64,000 nt of DNA from Diphasiastrum complanatum (Eukaryota; Streptophyta; Lycopodiopsida; Lycopodiales; Lycopodiaceae). Every line of letters starts with the position of its first letter. Within the stretch, counting starts at the first letter, position 1. Of this stretch, positions 35,214 to 47,699 are shown piece by piece. Both the position numbers and the translations under genes were made by a program. The notes beneath the pieces were generated by a model that was given only the letters and a program-made list of their open reading frames with translations, was not told the origin of the DNA and ran no database searches. Location of the stretch: contig CM055101.1 of assembly GCA_029204225.1 (NCBI GenBank), positions 43,894,180 through 43,958,179 of the forward strand, read 5' to 3'.

Positions 35214-35576
35214 GTGTACTCTTTGGGCAGCTGGAACAAGGCCGTGTAAGTGCAAATACTCCTGCTCAACCATTGGAATTAGAGACCGGGGCCAAACATT
35301 TCATTTTGAACTTGCATTATGGTGTTTTGGCTGAAGACTTTGAGGTAGTGTGACAATATAGTATGCTAGTTAGCCAGACGGCCCAAGCCTTCCTTCATTT
35401 TGTTTTCTTTTCAACAGTGGTTGTACTTTAGCTAGTACATAGCATTTGAATTGTTGTATCTGCTTTTTCAAAATTCATACAGTCTTTGATTCTATATTTG
35501 CATGCAGGCCCTATTTTTTGAAGTTGGTGACATAAAACGATAATGTATCCATCATGACAAGAATGGACGCCCAAAG
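35214..35576 (+). pseudogene. ALY/REF (THO4)-like RRM fragment, two exons
   Basis: Exon 35214-35344 encodes LELETGAKHFILNLHYGV then LAEDFE and ends at a GT donor, phase 0. Exon 35508-35576 follows a GCATGCAG acceptor and encodes ALFFEVGDIKR, then a TAA, then HHDKNGRPKG. This is the order of the RRM of plant ALY mRNA-export adaptors (ETGTKLYISNLDYGV, EDIKELFSEVGDLKRY, HYDRSGRSKG, from memory). The in-frame stop, the missing N-terminus and the lost second half of the RRM indicate a decayed copy. The intron is kept, so it arose from a genomic duplication or capture rather than retroposition. Confidence 0.65.
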
Positions 35577-35634
35577 GTATTGCCTCTAGTTTAATCCATC
35601 CTATGTCAGATATTACTTGTCTTCAACATTGACA

Positions 35635-35828
35635 GGCATGCGAGTTCACGATATTCGCATCCTAATGTGTTTCTTGTATAACTCATTAAAAAATCTGCTC
35701 GGGAACGTGGAAAATTCACTTACCATCGATGGTCTGGTTCAGGCGAAAGGGGGCAGTCTCCAAATGAGATTGTTGAGGAGGTGCAAGCTGCAGTGCAGGA
35801 GACTAATGATTCTGATCAAGACATGTAG
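35635..35828 (+). other. Possible degenerate exon after the ALY-like fragment
   Basis: After a TTGACAG acceptor-like site (about 35635), one frame reads SARERGKFTYHRWSGSGERG and, further on, EIVEEVQAAVQETNDSDQDM, then a stop. It has coding-like composition but no family I recognise, and a stop separates it from the acceptor. Confidence 0.25.
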
Positions 35829-37055
35829 CTAATTTAACTTCAATATATTAGTATGGCTGAAGGAATGGCACGGCCTTTTACTTGTTTGGCGTGGAGAAAG
35901 CAACAGATTTAGTGCATTTGAAATGTAGTATTGCTTAAACGTAGATCAGGTATCACTAGTAAGATAACATATTAAAGATTTAAGTTTAATAGGTTTCCAA
36001 TAGTTTCAACTAGTCCAATTCCAAAACATTTAGATTAGATCTCATTTACAAAAAATGAAATGCATACGTTGTAAATTTCACCCAGCTACCTTCAGCTTGT
36101 ATAAACCTAAATGCAAAATGACATCATACATAGTGAACCAAATAGAACCTTATTGAACCATATCAAATCCTAATGAACCGTAGCAAACCCTAAAAACCAC
36201 AACAAACCATACCAAACCCTAAGAAATGCTTGCTTTAGAATGACATAGATGTTGCATAACTCCAATTTATTCTATACAGAAGCAAAAAAATTTAAGAAGA
36301 AATAATTTTTTGTATATATTTATTTCTGTCATTCTCAAAACTTTGTTGCAATGAATTGTGATGTTTGTATGTACTCATCATTTGCTGGAATCGGAAAGTG
36401 CAACAGACCAGATGGCCATCAAATGTATTGTCACCAATATTATTTTGAGTCCCTAATAGTTTCAAGGTTCTGCATGAAATAGACTCACCGTTTGCTGCAT
36501 ATGAGGGTGCAAAAGTCCAGATGGCAATAAATGTATTGCTACCAATATCATTTTGAATCCCTTTACTGGTAATTTTGATGCACATATAAGATCTTGCCAT
36601 AGTTTTTGTTTTTCTAGGCAAAGCCGCACCTCTGATTCTACTGCCATGATATTCAAAGTATTTTCCTCCATAATGAGATTGTTTTTTTTTTGTTAGGTTT
36701 TTCTTAAGTGGTTATTTTTATACTTTCTTTTTTCATAATTTTTAATCTATGGTTTTCATCAAAAAAAAAAAATTCACTTTTGTTTCACCTTTCTGTTTCA
36801 CATTTTTTAAAAAAAAATCTCGGTTGTGTTTTTTATCATATTGTTTTTAGTCTTCTCATTTTTGAACTATCATTTCCTTGTTGAATGAATGATAAACAGT
36901 AGAACATATATGAATCAACAATGTACAAATTTTGCATCCTAGGAAAAGCAATTATGGTATGTGTATTAACTAACATATCTATAATTCTCTATGTCACTTC
37001 ATCTTCAATATGTCACTTTTGAATGGCTTTCATTCCATGAGGCTTGCCTTCGATT
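35829..37055. other. Intergenic with short tandem repeat
   Basis: AT-rich. An imperfect tandem duplication of about 109 bp lies at 36375-36590 (words CAGATGGC and AATGTATTG recur). Repeated short ACCAAACCCTAA-like words occur near 36150-36220. No gene supported. Confidence 0.45.
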
Positions 37056-38290
37056 CTAGTTTTCTATTTGATTTGAAATCTCTATCTCTTCTTTTTTAGA
37101 GAACCTATAAGGCTGTCTAGAGATAGGTTGACTTCTTGGAATTAGATCTATCTTGTGGTCTACTAACCTAGCTAGTGGTAAACCATGAGGTAATTTTGAT
37201 GGAAAAACATCTTTAAATTCACTTATGATCTGATTTTTTATTGCTTGTTCGTGATCTAAACTTATGGAGTTAAAAATCGTAGAGAATTCACAATTATTTA
37301 GATATACATCAGAAACATCCATAATTGGTATATCAAATACTAAAAAAACTTCATACTAAGAATAATCAAATGCTTCCATCATTTTAATTGTAGAAATTCT
37401 ATCTGACGGATGTACAAAATTACTGCCAAATAAAGTAACTACCTTATCACCTTCCTTGAAAGTGAGAACATGTTTCTCAAAATCAATAGCCAAAGAAGAC
37501 GATTTGCTACATGGTTAACCATTCATATCCAAAAATTAATTCAATGCGAGAACGGGCTAAGTCTAAAACATGAAAACTAACTAATTCTCTATGTCACCTT
37601 GTATCAAAACTAAGAGATTCAGCACTTTCACGTTCCAAGTCTGGAACTCTACCCCTGAAGCAAGATAAACTTTGTATCTATGATTACTGGCTTCAATTTC
37701 CAAGCCGAGTTTTTGCACAAGACGAGAATTAATGAAATTATGAGTAGAACCATTGTCTAATAAAATACTTACTTATTGATCTTTAACTGTGCCTATTAAA
37801 TGAAACGGTTCATTAGGCAAGAAAGAAGCAGTACTAGAAGAACATTCACACTCACAAGTAGATATGCTAGTATTCAAAGTTTTGCCTTTACCTCTTGGGA
37901 TCTCAATCATCTGTGTCGCAGGCTTCTTTCTCTTTAGAAGAAATTTCATTATGTGTCCAAGCTTATTACAAATGAAACAAAGATTTTCTTTTTTAGCCTT
38001 CATCTAGGACATAGATTTCTTCAACTTTTTCTTCTTCAGTTTTTGGGTTTCCGATTATTCGTCAAAATATTTAGTTGCTCGACGACGCTTCTTTCTCTTC
38101 TTGGATTTCAAAGTGGTTGGAATCTGTTGAAGTTGCTTCCTCGACGCCACCACTGTGGAGTCATATGCTTTTGCTATCCGAAAAATATCCTCGAGGCTTT
38201 GAAGCGCATTCCTCCTACATTCATTCTAATAGTCGATAGGTCTGCATGTATGATGGAGCAGCCAGATTTGGCATAGCCTGATTTGTAGCT
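37056..38290 (-). mobile_element. Ty3/gypsy fragment: gag, knuckle, protease, start of RT
   Basis: Read on the minus strand from 38290: a gag remnant (MPEGATNQAMPNLAAPS), the knuckle start CFICNKLGH (about 37975), the protease word LLDNGSTHNFINSRLVQKLG (about 37765), a linker, and the RT start (37322-37056) with FKDVFPSKLPHGLP, HKIDLIPRSQPIS and PYRFSKKEE. The Asp of the usual DSGSTHNF motif is followed by Asn here. Many stops. Same family as 11700-13544. Confidence 0.82.
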
Positions 38291-38299
38291 CCTTCGGGC

Positions 38300-39775
38300 A
38301 TCTTGAATTATCTATTTTAGAAAATAACTAACTTTAGTTAATAAATACGTCTATTCTTAACTGTAAGTGAAGTATAGTTGACCAAATCTGACTGAAATGA
38401 ACTCCAGTTTGGTCAATTCACTAACTTTAGTTCATTTCATAGATGACTCGAAAAATTGGAAAAACTAAAAATTTAAATTTTTAGAATTAAATTTTTTTTA
38501 AATTTTTTTTTACGTAATTTGAAATTCAACAAAAAACATTGTCAGTATATACACAATCAAAATCAAAAAATCAACACATTGTCCAATTTCTAATCTTACC
38601 AACATAATGTTAGTCCAACATGCAAAGCACATGACATTAACTACTCTTTGTTCATTACGGAATTTTACGAAATTTGTCAGCCCAAATCACTGATTTGTAA
38701 CCCAATCATCAGAGCACATGCGTATGACCACTCAAAATGACTGTAAATCCCTCATGCATGTCAGAAACACTTTCAAATTCAACATGCAATCAATCCATAC
38801 AAGCACAGTACCACAATTTAGGAAAAACACAGGCATGCAATCAGAACACTTTTGACAATTTTGCTCACAAAACTGCCAAAATTTAGAACGACCATAGCTT
38901 GAGCTACAGTGCCCAAATTAGGTGTTGTAAAGCATAGTACGGAGGGAGACCAAGTGGCCAAGATGGTTGACACATCAACCTGCCACCTCAACTTTACGTG
39001 TTCAAAAATAGAGCGTCTAAAAATCTGTAGTAGGGCGCACTTTTTCTAGGCCATATTGTCTAAAAATGTGCAAACACCTCCCCAAGCTCATAAGTGATAT
39101 TACCAACAGTCTTAAATGGTCTATTAGACTAACGTGAAACATTCATTCAGTTGTTTTTGGCCTTCTACAAGTTCAATTCACTGATATCTTGGCTCTAACT
39201 TTAGGTACAGCTTCAAAAAACTTTTGGCAAGCTCCACAAGGCTGTTACAGCATCCTACTAACTTTATGAAAAAACTTGCAAAAATGATGATTTTTGACAA
39301 TTTTTTGGTTTTTTCTTCACCATAAAGTGGAAATTCATGACATGCAACTCTTTCTCACACGCATGCTCCTTGATCATTCTTGTTTCTTGAGTCCTGGACT
39401 GAATGCTGATCTATAGGCTGAACATTTGATTGCATGTTTGGTTGTGAATGCATGTGATACGTTTTCAAGTGTGACCCTCTTGAGTCGTCTTTTGACAGGC
39501 AGGACATATACTACAATGTCCACCTTCCATTTCTATTTGATCTGGGCCACTGAACAAGAACGTTAACATTCAAGAAGCACCCAAGAAACCTGGTAACAAG
39601 CAGAACAGACCTGTAAACTAAGTAAGAAATAAAAAACAGTAAATAGATCCTCCTAAGCAGAATATCTGTCAACACTAGTTTAGGTAAAATCATGAAAAAC
39701 ACAGATTGTATGATAAAATCCAACTACCTACTATCCATGTTCGTACTACAACAATTGCACAATAGTCCTCACACA
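38300..39775. other. No gene recognised
   Basis: AT-rich sequence upstream of the minus-strand gypsy fragment. It may contain its leader or LTR, but no ends or PBS were found. Confidence 0.4.
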
Positions 39776-40193
39776 TGTGAAATCATTCCAAGCAAGTTCA
39801 GATGCATTCTATACCCTAAAATCACCAATATGAAGAGAAAAGAGATAGAAGAAAGCTCTCCAAAGATAATGAGAATATTTATTTAGTTTCTCCACACTGG
39901 TCCCTGCTATATATAACAACAATATTTTATTTGGCCACTTGCCAAATATTGCCCTAAGTATTTTCCAAGTACTTACCCAAAAACCTAGTTTTACTTGACT
40001 AGATTCAATGTATCTCAATCAACCAATAGAAATAGTTCAAAATATGACCTTATCACTTCACCTAATTGCTAAAAATAGTAAAGAAACTATTTTTAGGCCT
40101 TATTGACATAAAGAAATAAATTTCTTAGTTGAAATCTAAGTTTGGCCTCCAAATTGCCAAATAGAACCAACAAAACTAGTTGACATTTTCACA
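39776..40193 (-). repeat. Copia LTR, 418 bp
   Basis: On the minus strand it starts TGTGAAAATGTC and ends ATGATTTCACA, TG..CA with a short inverted repeat. It is preceded by the purine tract GAAGAGAGAG (40194-40203). A TATATATAG box lies at 39906-39914. Its first 70 bp resemble the 650-bp LTR at 14092, so it is a related subfamily. Confidence 0.75.
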
Positions 40194-42169
40194 CTCTCTC
40201 TTCAACTAGTTTTACCACACTACTTTGATCCATCTTACGAATGATCTTTGTCCTAAGAATAGACCTCTCTATGGTTTTTTAATGCTAAAAATAGAAACAT
40301 TCATAATTGATATAGATAATAGTGTCCATATTGGATGCTTCACTATTTCTTACATCAATTTCACATATCAAGATGAAAAACCAACATAAAAAGTAGCATA
40401 AAATCATAATGAATAGATTTCTCCATGCTTCCACCTTTGATATCTCTAGAAAATAATAGCAAACAAGCTGTAAATGTGAGTGATCAATAAATGCTTTCAT
40501 GCCTCCTCCATATTCCACCTCATGAAAAGTGTATGTGTCTAGAACTCCCATATATGAGCCTCCATTGCCGCCTTGCCACAAAGAACTATCAACCCTTGGA
40601 AATCCATGAGTAAAAGATTACAACAATGATGTTAATCCAGTTCCACATGATGCCATATAGCTAGTAGTTAGCACTAGTCCATCTTCAAGATCCATTCGAT
40701 ACAAGAAAATGACCATAGATTTACCAGAAATTGACAATCTCCAAACATTGGCATCACATAGCTCAAACATGATATAGATTTGAGTAAAGTAGGATATAAG
40801 AACAACTCATCTGATCCTTTTCCTTTACACAAGTCTTCAAACACCTGTAGAACCATATCCTTATTGCTTTGACCCTTGAGTTCCATCTTGATGCCTTTTT
40901 CTAGCTCCAAATTGCCAAATTTCACTTGGTTTTGATGAAACAAACAAAGACCAACCATATGCTCTTCCAAAAGTACATCATAACCTATGATCAATTTTGT
41001 TTTTACAAATCCAAACCTCTATAAAACCAGCACCTAAAACATCTAATTGAGATCACAAAAGATTACACCAAAATCCCTTCACTAGCCATAGTGAAAACTA
41101 TGTCACCACCATAAAATATGAGATAGATGCTATGATCCTCCTCCAAAATGAAGTAGAATAGGGGAAGGTGAGTGTCAAACCTGATCCTTTATCCCCCTCT
41201 GAGTCCTTTCCAATCTTCAATAAGCACACAATCAAGAATAATCATGTAAGACTCCATGTTAATGAACAAATTGTAAAAAGTAGAAGACTCCTCTTCTTGA
41301 CTAGCTTGCCTATCAAGCACCTCAATTCTATCCAACATAAAAGCATGTGATCTACTCTTTTTATTTAAACACGTAACATTACTTGATGTAAAAATACTTT
41401 CATTGGCTCACCAAAAGAATAATTTCCATTTGTAAAGTGCACACTTGAAGAAAACAAGCTTACTAGTTCCATCAAAACTAGAAATGAGCACATGAGAAGA
41501 GAATGAGACTTTCCAATTGATGTCACCTCTTTTGTCATCAAGTACCTTTGATTAGACATCACACAAGCATCAAGATTATAAAGTCCAGCTTGTCTAATGC
41601 CCTTTGCAATCAAGACATCATCACTAATATCTTCATCATTAGTATAGTTGATTTGCTTGCTATCTTCTAGTTGCTCGTTTTTTTTTATAACATTCATTAG
41701 CAAAATGACCCTTTTTGTCACAGTAAAAGCACTTGAGTTTAGACTTATTTTTCTTACCACCATAAGAGGATGTTGCGTCACCTTGACATTGATCCATGGT
41801 ACTCTTCTTGTTCCACTTGCCTCCTCCTTTGCCATTGCCTTTGGTGAAGAGTGCCTCTTCATCTCCAACATTGGTAGAAATAGGTTCACTTCTTGACTTG
41901 ATATTGGCAATTCTATCCTCTTCGGCCACCAACACCTCTTGCAATTCTTCAATAGATGGCAAAGTTCTTTGAATAGCAAAATTTTGTACAAGATTAGCAT
42001 AACCCTCTCCAAAGCCATTAAGAAGTACTTGAACAATCTCAATGCTACCAGTAGCATCACCAACACATGCTAAATCACCATTAAGAGATTTAACTCTCAT
42101 CACATAAGAGTTAGCACTTTCACGTTCCTTTTGATAGCTTTGAAGAATTTGCCTTCTTGGAGTGGGCAC
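40194..42169 (-). mobile_element. Ty1/copia fragment: gag, then deleted interior to the 3' end
   Basis: The gag part (42169-41660) has SYVMRVKSLNGDLACVG, LPSIEELQEVLVAEEDRI and the knuckle CFYCDKKGHFANEC. A frameshift leads to IRQAGLYNLDACVM, a GAG-pre-integrase word, then RT-less sequence. Integrase, RT and RNase H are missing. About 1.1 kb without ORFs runs to the LTR at 40193. The right end at about 42170 joins a different copia family. Confidence 0.78.
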
Positions 42170-42960
42170 CCTAGATGTGGACTTTGACTCATAAGAGTTT
42201 GCTTGCGACTATTCCATGAAATAGGACCATTGTTGAGGAAGAATGTAAATCTTGAAGTGGATTTATGAGTGTTTACATCTCCTACCCAACTTGCATCTAA
42301 AAAAACACTGAGAATATTGAGTTTGTCGTTGTCGACTCTTCCATAACAAATGCAAAATTCCATAGTAGCTCAAAGATATCTCATGATTATGATAAGAGCC
42401 TTCCAATGTGTTATACCAGGATTGGTCATATACTGACTCAAGGAACTGATTGCAAAAGCTATGTCTAGTCTAGTACAGATCATCGCGTACATATGAGATC
42501 CTATTATCGAATGATAAGAATACTCATGCATCTGCTCCTTCTCTTTGTCTTCGACATTCATCGGCTCTTGAACAATGTAAGTTACAGACTCATCGATATA
42601 CCTATTAGGTGGTCTGTTGAATCTTATCGATCTTCTAGGTGATAATCGAAGTTGATCTTCATCATGCTGTAGTTGTTGAACTACATACAACATCATCATC
42701 TTCAGCTTTGCCATTGATAAGTTGTTCATTGGGAGTATACAAGCTTGGACCTTCAATAGAAATAGTCGAATTTGGAACTTGAAAGTTTGATGTTCTAGAA
42801 GAGTCTGTAAGTTTGATTATATGAGCTTTGCCTTTACCTTTGAGGTCAATAAACTGATCTTCGATGAAGATGACATCCTGACTAGTGAATATGTTCGACT
42901 CGTCAGGATCAGATTCAAGTGTCCTAATCAATGATGCCATAGTAATGCTTTATTGACAAG
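42170..42960 (-). mobile_element. Ty1/copia fragment: integrase-RT linker, RT end, RNase H
   Basis: Minus-strand pieces: 42940-42662 linker (IFTSQDVIFIEDQFIDLKGK), 42756-42370 with IIGSHMYAMICTRLDIAFA and SQYMTNPGITHWKA, and 42363-42170 RNase H (FLDASWVGDVNTHKSTSRF and ISWNSRKQTLMSQS). RT catalytic sequence is deleted between linker and RT tail. Confidence 0.8.
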
Positions 42961-42964
42961 AATA

Positions 42965-43160
42965 GAGGTTTTCAAGGGTTGACTACTATCAGAAGAACAA
43001 TGTGCCAATCTATATAAGTTTCCATGCTTCTTGCCGAGTGCAAGGATCTAAACTCTCTACAAATATGTTATTAGTAAGTAGAATTAATGATTTAGGTCAT
43101 AGGGTAGAGTTAGAGTCTAATCAATGCCGAATTATTGATAGGACAAGTAAGATCCTTGCT
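42965..43160 (+). mobile_element. Small copia scrap with internal inversion
   Basis: 42965-43040 is the reverse complement of about 10410-10492, while 43046-43160 matches about 10310-10430 directly. The two meet at GTGCAAGGATC, an inverted join within one family. Confidence 0.65.
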
Positions 43161-43680
43161 TATGACTGATCTGACATGGGCCATCTGTTGCAAGAATTCT
43201 TAAACTGGTTAACGTGATTCTGAATTGAATCACCATTTGACATCTTGAGAGCGAAGAATTTTCTTCGTAGATGCAACTTAGAAGTTACGTCCTTCACATC
43301 ATATAGTGGGTGAGCTCAGGATGTCCCATACTTGTTTCGAAGTTTGAGCTTCGGATATGTGGCCAATGTGAGTGTCTACTATATTGAGAATAATAAGTGC
43401 GAAAGCTTTACCATCCTTTGACTTCCAATTTGAGTCGCCTATGTCGTCTTTAGGCTTCTCTTCTGTACCTGTGACAACATCCCACAACTCATTGGCGATT
43501 AGCAATGTGTTCATCTTAAATTTCCACAAGTAGTAATTGGATCCATTCAGCTTGTCTGTGATACCAGCTTTACTTTGAGAATCTATCTCTACTTTAGTCT
43601 GTCGATATATTGATGATGTTAAGAGAGAGATATTGTGTTGTGCTACAATTGGAAATCAACTATCTGATACTAAAATTTGA
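43160..43680 (-). mobile_element. Ty1/copia gag N-terminal fragment
   Basis: The minus-strand frame 43680-43160 carries KLNGSNYYLWKFKMNTLLIA, NELWDVVTGTEEKP and SKQVWDILSS. These are the typical start of copia gag. Stops follow after IL-SSPTI. Confidence 0.82.
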
Positions 43681-43823
43681 TACCACAAATTGAAAGAATA
43701 CGATACTGTGAAAAGTATCAAATGATATTGATTTGATATCGTGAAAGATATCAAGTATTAGAGCTCTAATATAACATATCGCTATGATATCATGAAGGTA
43801 CGCTCTCATATTATATATTAAAA

Positions 43824-43834
43824 CTCTGATACCA
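43824..43834 (-). other. Primer binding site (initiator Met-tRNA)
   Basis: Minus-strand TGGTATCAGAG adjoining the LTR. The next base differs from the usual C. Confidence 0.8.
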
Positions 43835-44550
43835 TGTTGGAAAGAGGTGATAATGCAATAACAAAAAGTCAAAGCTTGTGAACGACTTACCGAGCACAGC
43901 GGAATGAGCCTGCTTTCCTAACACATGACTACGCCTATCAATTTTGAACAAAACATAATGACAAGAGTCATGTTCAATTTTTTAGCACCTAACTTTAAAA
44001 TCATCAGAGCTAAAGTGAGATTGTAGCCAAACAATGAAGAATTGAATCATCAGACAAAAGCAATATGAGATCACAGAGATTTTGACATGATACTGAATGC
44101 AATAAAGGATAGATTGATTTAGCAAAATGATGAGCACAAGTCAAGTGTGGATAGAAACCGCGTACTCTAATTTATCTCCAAAAACTTTGTCTGATTTGCC
44201 CTTCCGCTGATAAGCAGTAAGCGTTAATAGCAAAACTCTAAAAGAACTCTAGAGAACTGAGCTAGAATGCTCAAGAGTGTTCAAGCTTGAAAGCTTGAGA
44301 GAGTTGCTAAATTCTACTTCAATGCATTGCATGAATGAATGAAATAATAGACATATGATCAGCTATTTATACTAAGCAAAAATGGGCGTCTAGTAGGACA
44401 ATTGATTAGGTTGTAGATCATAATGACCAGTTGGCCGTAGTGGTGGCATCTGTCCAGTTAGTACTTCCTGGAAATTTACTTGTGGAATCCACCTGTGAGC
44501 GATTTTTGTGTACTTCTAATATATACAAAGAGTATGCAAGTAAAAAATTG
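43835..44550 (-). repeat. Copia 5' LTR (right end uncertain)
   Basis: On the minus strand the LTR ends CCTCTTTCCAACA, directly followed by the primer site TGGTATCAGAG (43834-43824). A TATAAATAG box lies near 44370. The 5' end of the LTR was not fixed. It belongs to the gag fragment at 43160-43680. Confidence 0.75.
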
Positions 44551-44559
44551 TCTATCTCT

Positions 44560-46957
44560 CAAAACTAGAAGCGAAGGCCAACCCCATAAAATAATAGCCA
44601 AATTTTAAAAGAGAAAATACATGCCAATTTTAAAAGAGAGAACACATGATTAAGTAAGATGAAGCATTTGATATGTTGATGAGCACATGCGAGGGCTAAG
44701 AGATCCTCTTCTTGCTTCGAGGCATCGGTCATTGTTTCTTCTAAAGATGTAGCTCTAATAGGAAAAGGCTTGAATTTCAATGACTCTATGTGCATCAAAT
44801 GAAATATTCAGTTGGTACTATATAAAACCACTTTACAATAAGAGTCATCAAAGATATATTGGGCTAGACACATTTCTGAATTGACTATTGACTTTGGCCA
44901 CTAATCTTCTTGCAAAGAGTCACTATTGTCAATCAAAGCTCGAGAAGATTAGCAACAATTAGCCACTATTATTTTCTAGATCATCCTTGCAGAGGAGGGA
45001 TTAGATAGAACCCTAAGTTGCTTCATAGCAAAATAGGCAATGCAACAATACAATTGCTTTACAAATACTCATAAAAAGAATGACTTGAGTTTGGAAGGAA
45101 TCAACAAGAGTTGAATGGGATATTAAAGGACTCAAGTATTGTGAAAAAGATACAGATCTATCATGAAATTTGCTACTTCCTACAGTTGCTGCACAAGGTA
45201 CTCAGCAGGTAAACTTTGTATCAAGAACTCGGTAAATAACACACTCAGGTAGAGATCAACCAAGCACTAAAAGTCAAACTACTTAATGAAGTGCCTAATC
45301 TACCTCATTCGATCCTAATGAAGTACAATACATTCATTCATGAACTGAGCTTGACCACAATGCAGACTATATTGTCCAGATTTGAACTTAAATTGTTGCA
45401 TTGAAATACTAAAAAAAGTGGAGAGGATAAGTTCTCTGAGACAATCAAACATGGATGACATAGTATTTGATTTGTGAGATTTTGAATAATAGGGAAAAAA
45501 AGGAATGTGAACGGTGAAATTGACATTCAAATTGTGTAAGTGTGGTAAGCCGAGTCTCCTCTTCACCCACGTGAAATGAGGGATGAAAGGCACAAGAAAT
45601 CTTAGCTGCAAGAACAATTTGATGCAAAGGATGTCAATTATTTAGCAAGTAGTCCAAGCACACTACTTTAGCATTCATGAATGCATAAAGTGATTTTTCA
45701 ATTTTTATGGCAATCAACAAAATGCAATCTAGTGACCATCAAGAAATCGAAAAGTTGAACGGCAACAGAGGATTTATCAGTTGAGAGGTGCAAATGTAAG
45801 AGAGGAGCACGAGCACACAAAATTGATACAAGCCCATCTTCAAGGCCTCAACTGATCTGGATATGCAGATGTTGCTTAACAGCAAACAACACAGAGCACA
45901 TATTATGATGAAAATGTGGCTGCCAGAAAACTTTGTATAGTTCATGTTGATAAAAACAATTTTTTTGGATTGATTTTGAACTTTAAAAACAACTTGTTGA
46001 TGTTGTTGATATGAACAAACCAGTAATTTGTGCATCCGATCTGAAGACAACAGAAGGTTAGATGCGTTAGCTCTTTAGAGTGCCAATCTACAACAAAGCC
46101 TCCCAACGTATAGCTCCATCTATGTAATAATGGTGCCTTCATGGATCGTGTGAAGCATGATAGCACCCGGATGATCCACGAGAAATAAAATGATGAGTGA
46201 GAAAAATGTGTAGTGGGGTTAGATTTTTATTATTGATATAGGATTCCAATCTAAGGCTGACTGTCTTCTAGAGCTCATGATTGATCACAAATATGAAGTA
46301 TGTTTCACAATCTCTGCGTTCAGTCCAACAGATCATAGATGGCAAAGTATATGGTTAGAATTCTACAACATATCCAATTCATCAGGGCAAAGGGACAAAT
46401 TAAGGTCTAGCAGTGGCAATTTGCAACTAGTAGATTCATATTCTGTACTATAGTGGCTTCGGTGTCAAGAATAACGAATGATCACTCTGGCAGCCGTGAG
46501 GTTCTACCCTCTCTTGTTGCACACTACCAATGGCAAACCATTCAAACAAATTTGGTTGAAAGGTGAGAATGTCTGCTTTCCCTTCGAAAATCTGGTGATT
46601 ATGTGTTTGTAATCATAACTGATGTCATAACATCTCTTGAAGCATGATTTTTCTCTCAATCAAAGTGACGAATGCGGAAGGCGCCCATCTTTGTCATTGT
46701 CTATCCGGCCTCCATAATGGTGCCTGCTTCGTTCTCTGCTACTAAACAAGCTATTGGTCTTATTCCTTGCCCGATAGGCCGTATCATCCTCATATCTTAA
46801 CCTCCTCGTGCTGCACTCAACCATCTGATATCCTCACCATTGTCTGATCTGTATCCATGCCTATGGGCGTCGTCCCCCGCCATCGCCAAAGCTAGTTAGC
46901 TCATTCGCTTGCTCAAGAGAGAGGCCAAATGGTCGTGTCCCAATTAGGAGAGACACC

Positions 46958-46999
<42 letters not shown>

Positions 47000-47260
47000 G
47001 AGAGAGAGAGAACTGCACTTAGTTCCTCTTGAAGTAGAAAGCATACCTTTAGTTTGAATACGATAGCACTTGGTTCGAGTAAGAACCAAGAGTGTAGTAG
47101 AAAAAGATCATAGTAGATGTTGCTACATTATCACATGCACCGATAGTCATTCAGTTTACTAGGATGAGATTTGCAAAATGTAATGAAACAATATTGTGAG
47201 AGTATCAATACATTGTGAGAACAGAGAGCAAAATCATTTCCTAAAAGTAAGCCATCAAAG
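44560..47260. other. No gene recognised
   Basis: Several minus-strand frames of 60-103 codons (45315-46166) show no known domain and overlap each other, so they are taken as chance. A GA microsatellite lies at 46961-47010. The short word TATACAAAGAGTATGCAAGT near 44522 recurs at 49364. Confidence 0.4.
46961..47010. repeat. (GA)n microsatellite
   Basis: About 25 AG units with one T interruption. Confidence 0.95.
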
Positions 47261-47269
47261 CTCCTTCTA

Positions 47270-47589
47270 TCCATCTCTGGATAGTAGAAGGAATGAGTTT
47301 AAAAACCAATAAGCAATTGTAGAGCAAGCTTGTTATCCGTCCATCGTTGGATTGTAAGCCAAGGGTTCACAAAACCGTCAAAGTATAATAAAAAGATACC
47401 ACTACTATCCATCGCTGGGACAGTAGATAAGAATTTTTATAGGATGAAGCAATGTATCCATTGTTGGACTTCCCACACATATCTCTCATAAAAGCTTGCT
47501 CAAAGTCCATCGTTGGACTTCCCACACTTGTCTCTCATAAAAGCTTACTCAAAAAAGAGAGAGAAGGCCAACATATGTCCATCGCTGGA
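47270..47589. repeat. Array of a 12-bp dyad motif TCCATCGYTGGA
   Basis: Occurrences begin at 47270, 47340, 47408, 47457, 47506 and 47578, spaced 70, 68, 49, 49 and 72 bp. The arms TCCA and TGGA are complementary. The two central 49-bp units also share the text CTTCCCACAC...TCTCTCATAAAAGCTT. One copy has an extra G. Confidence 0.8.
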
Positions 47590-47699
47590 TAGATGTACAA
47601 ACTTATGTATGAAATGTAGCCACAAATCCGCTATGGATAGGGCTGCTTCAACACTTTATTTCATAGATAAATATGCTATATGTATAGCCATACTAGCGG

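Noticed and set aside
36150..36220. ACCAAACCCTAA-like words resembling telomere repeats
   Set aside because: The units are irregular (10-20 bp apart) and not a CCCTAAA tandem array.
45315..46166. Several overlapping minus-strand ORFs
   Set aside because: They overlap in different frames, are rich in hydrophobic low-complexity runs and match no family.
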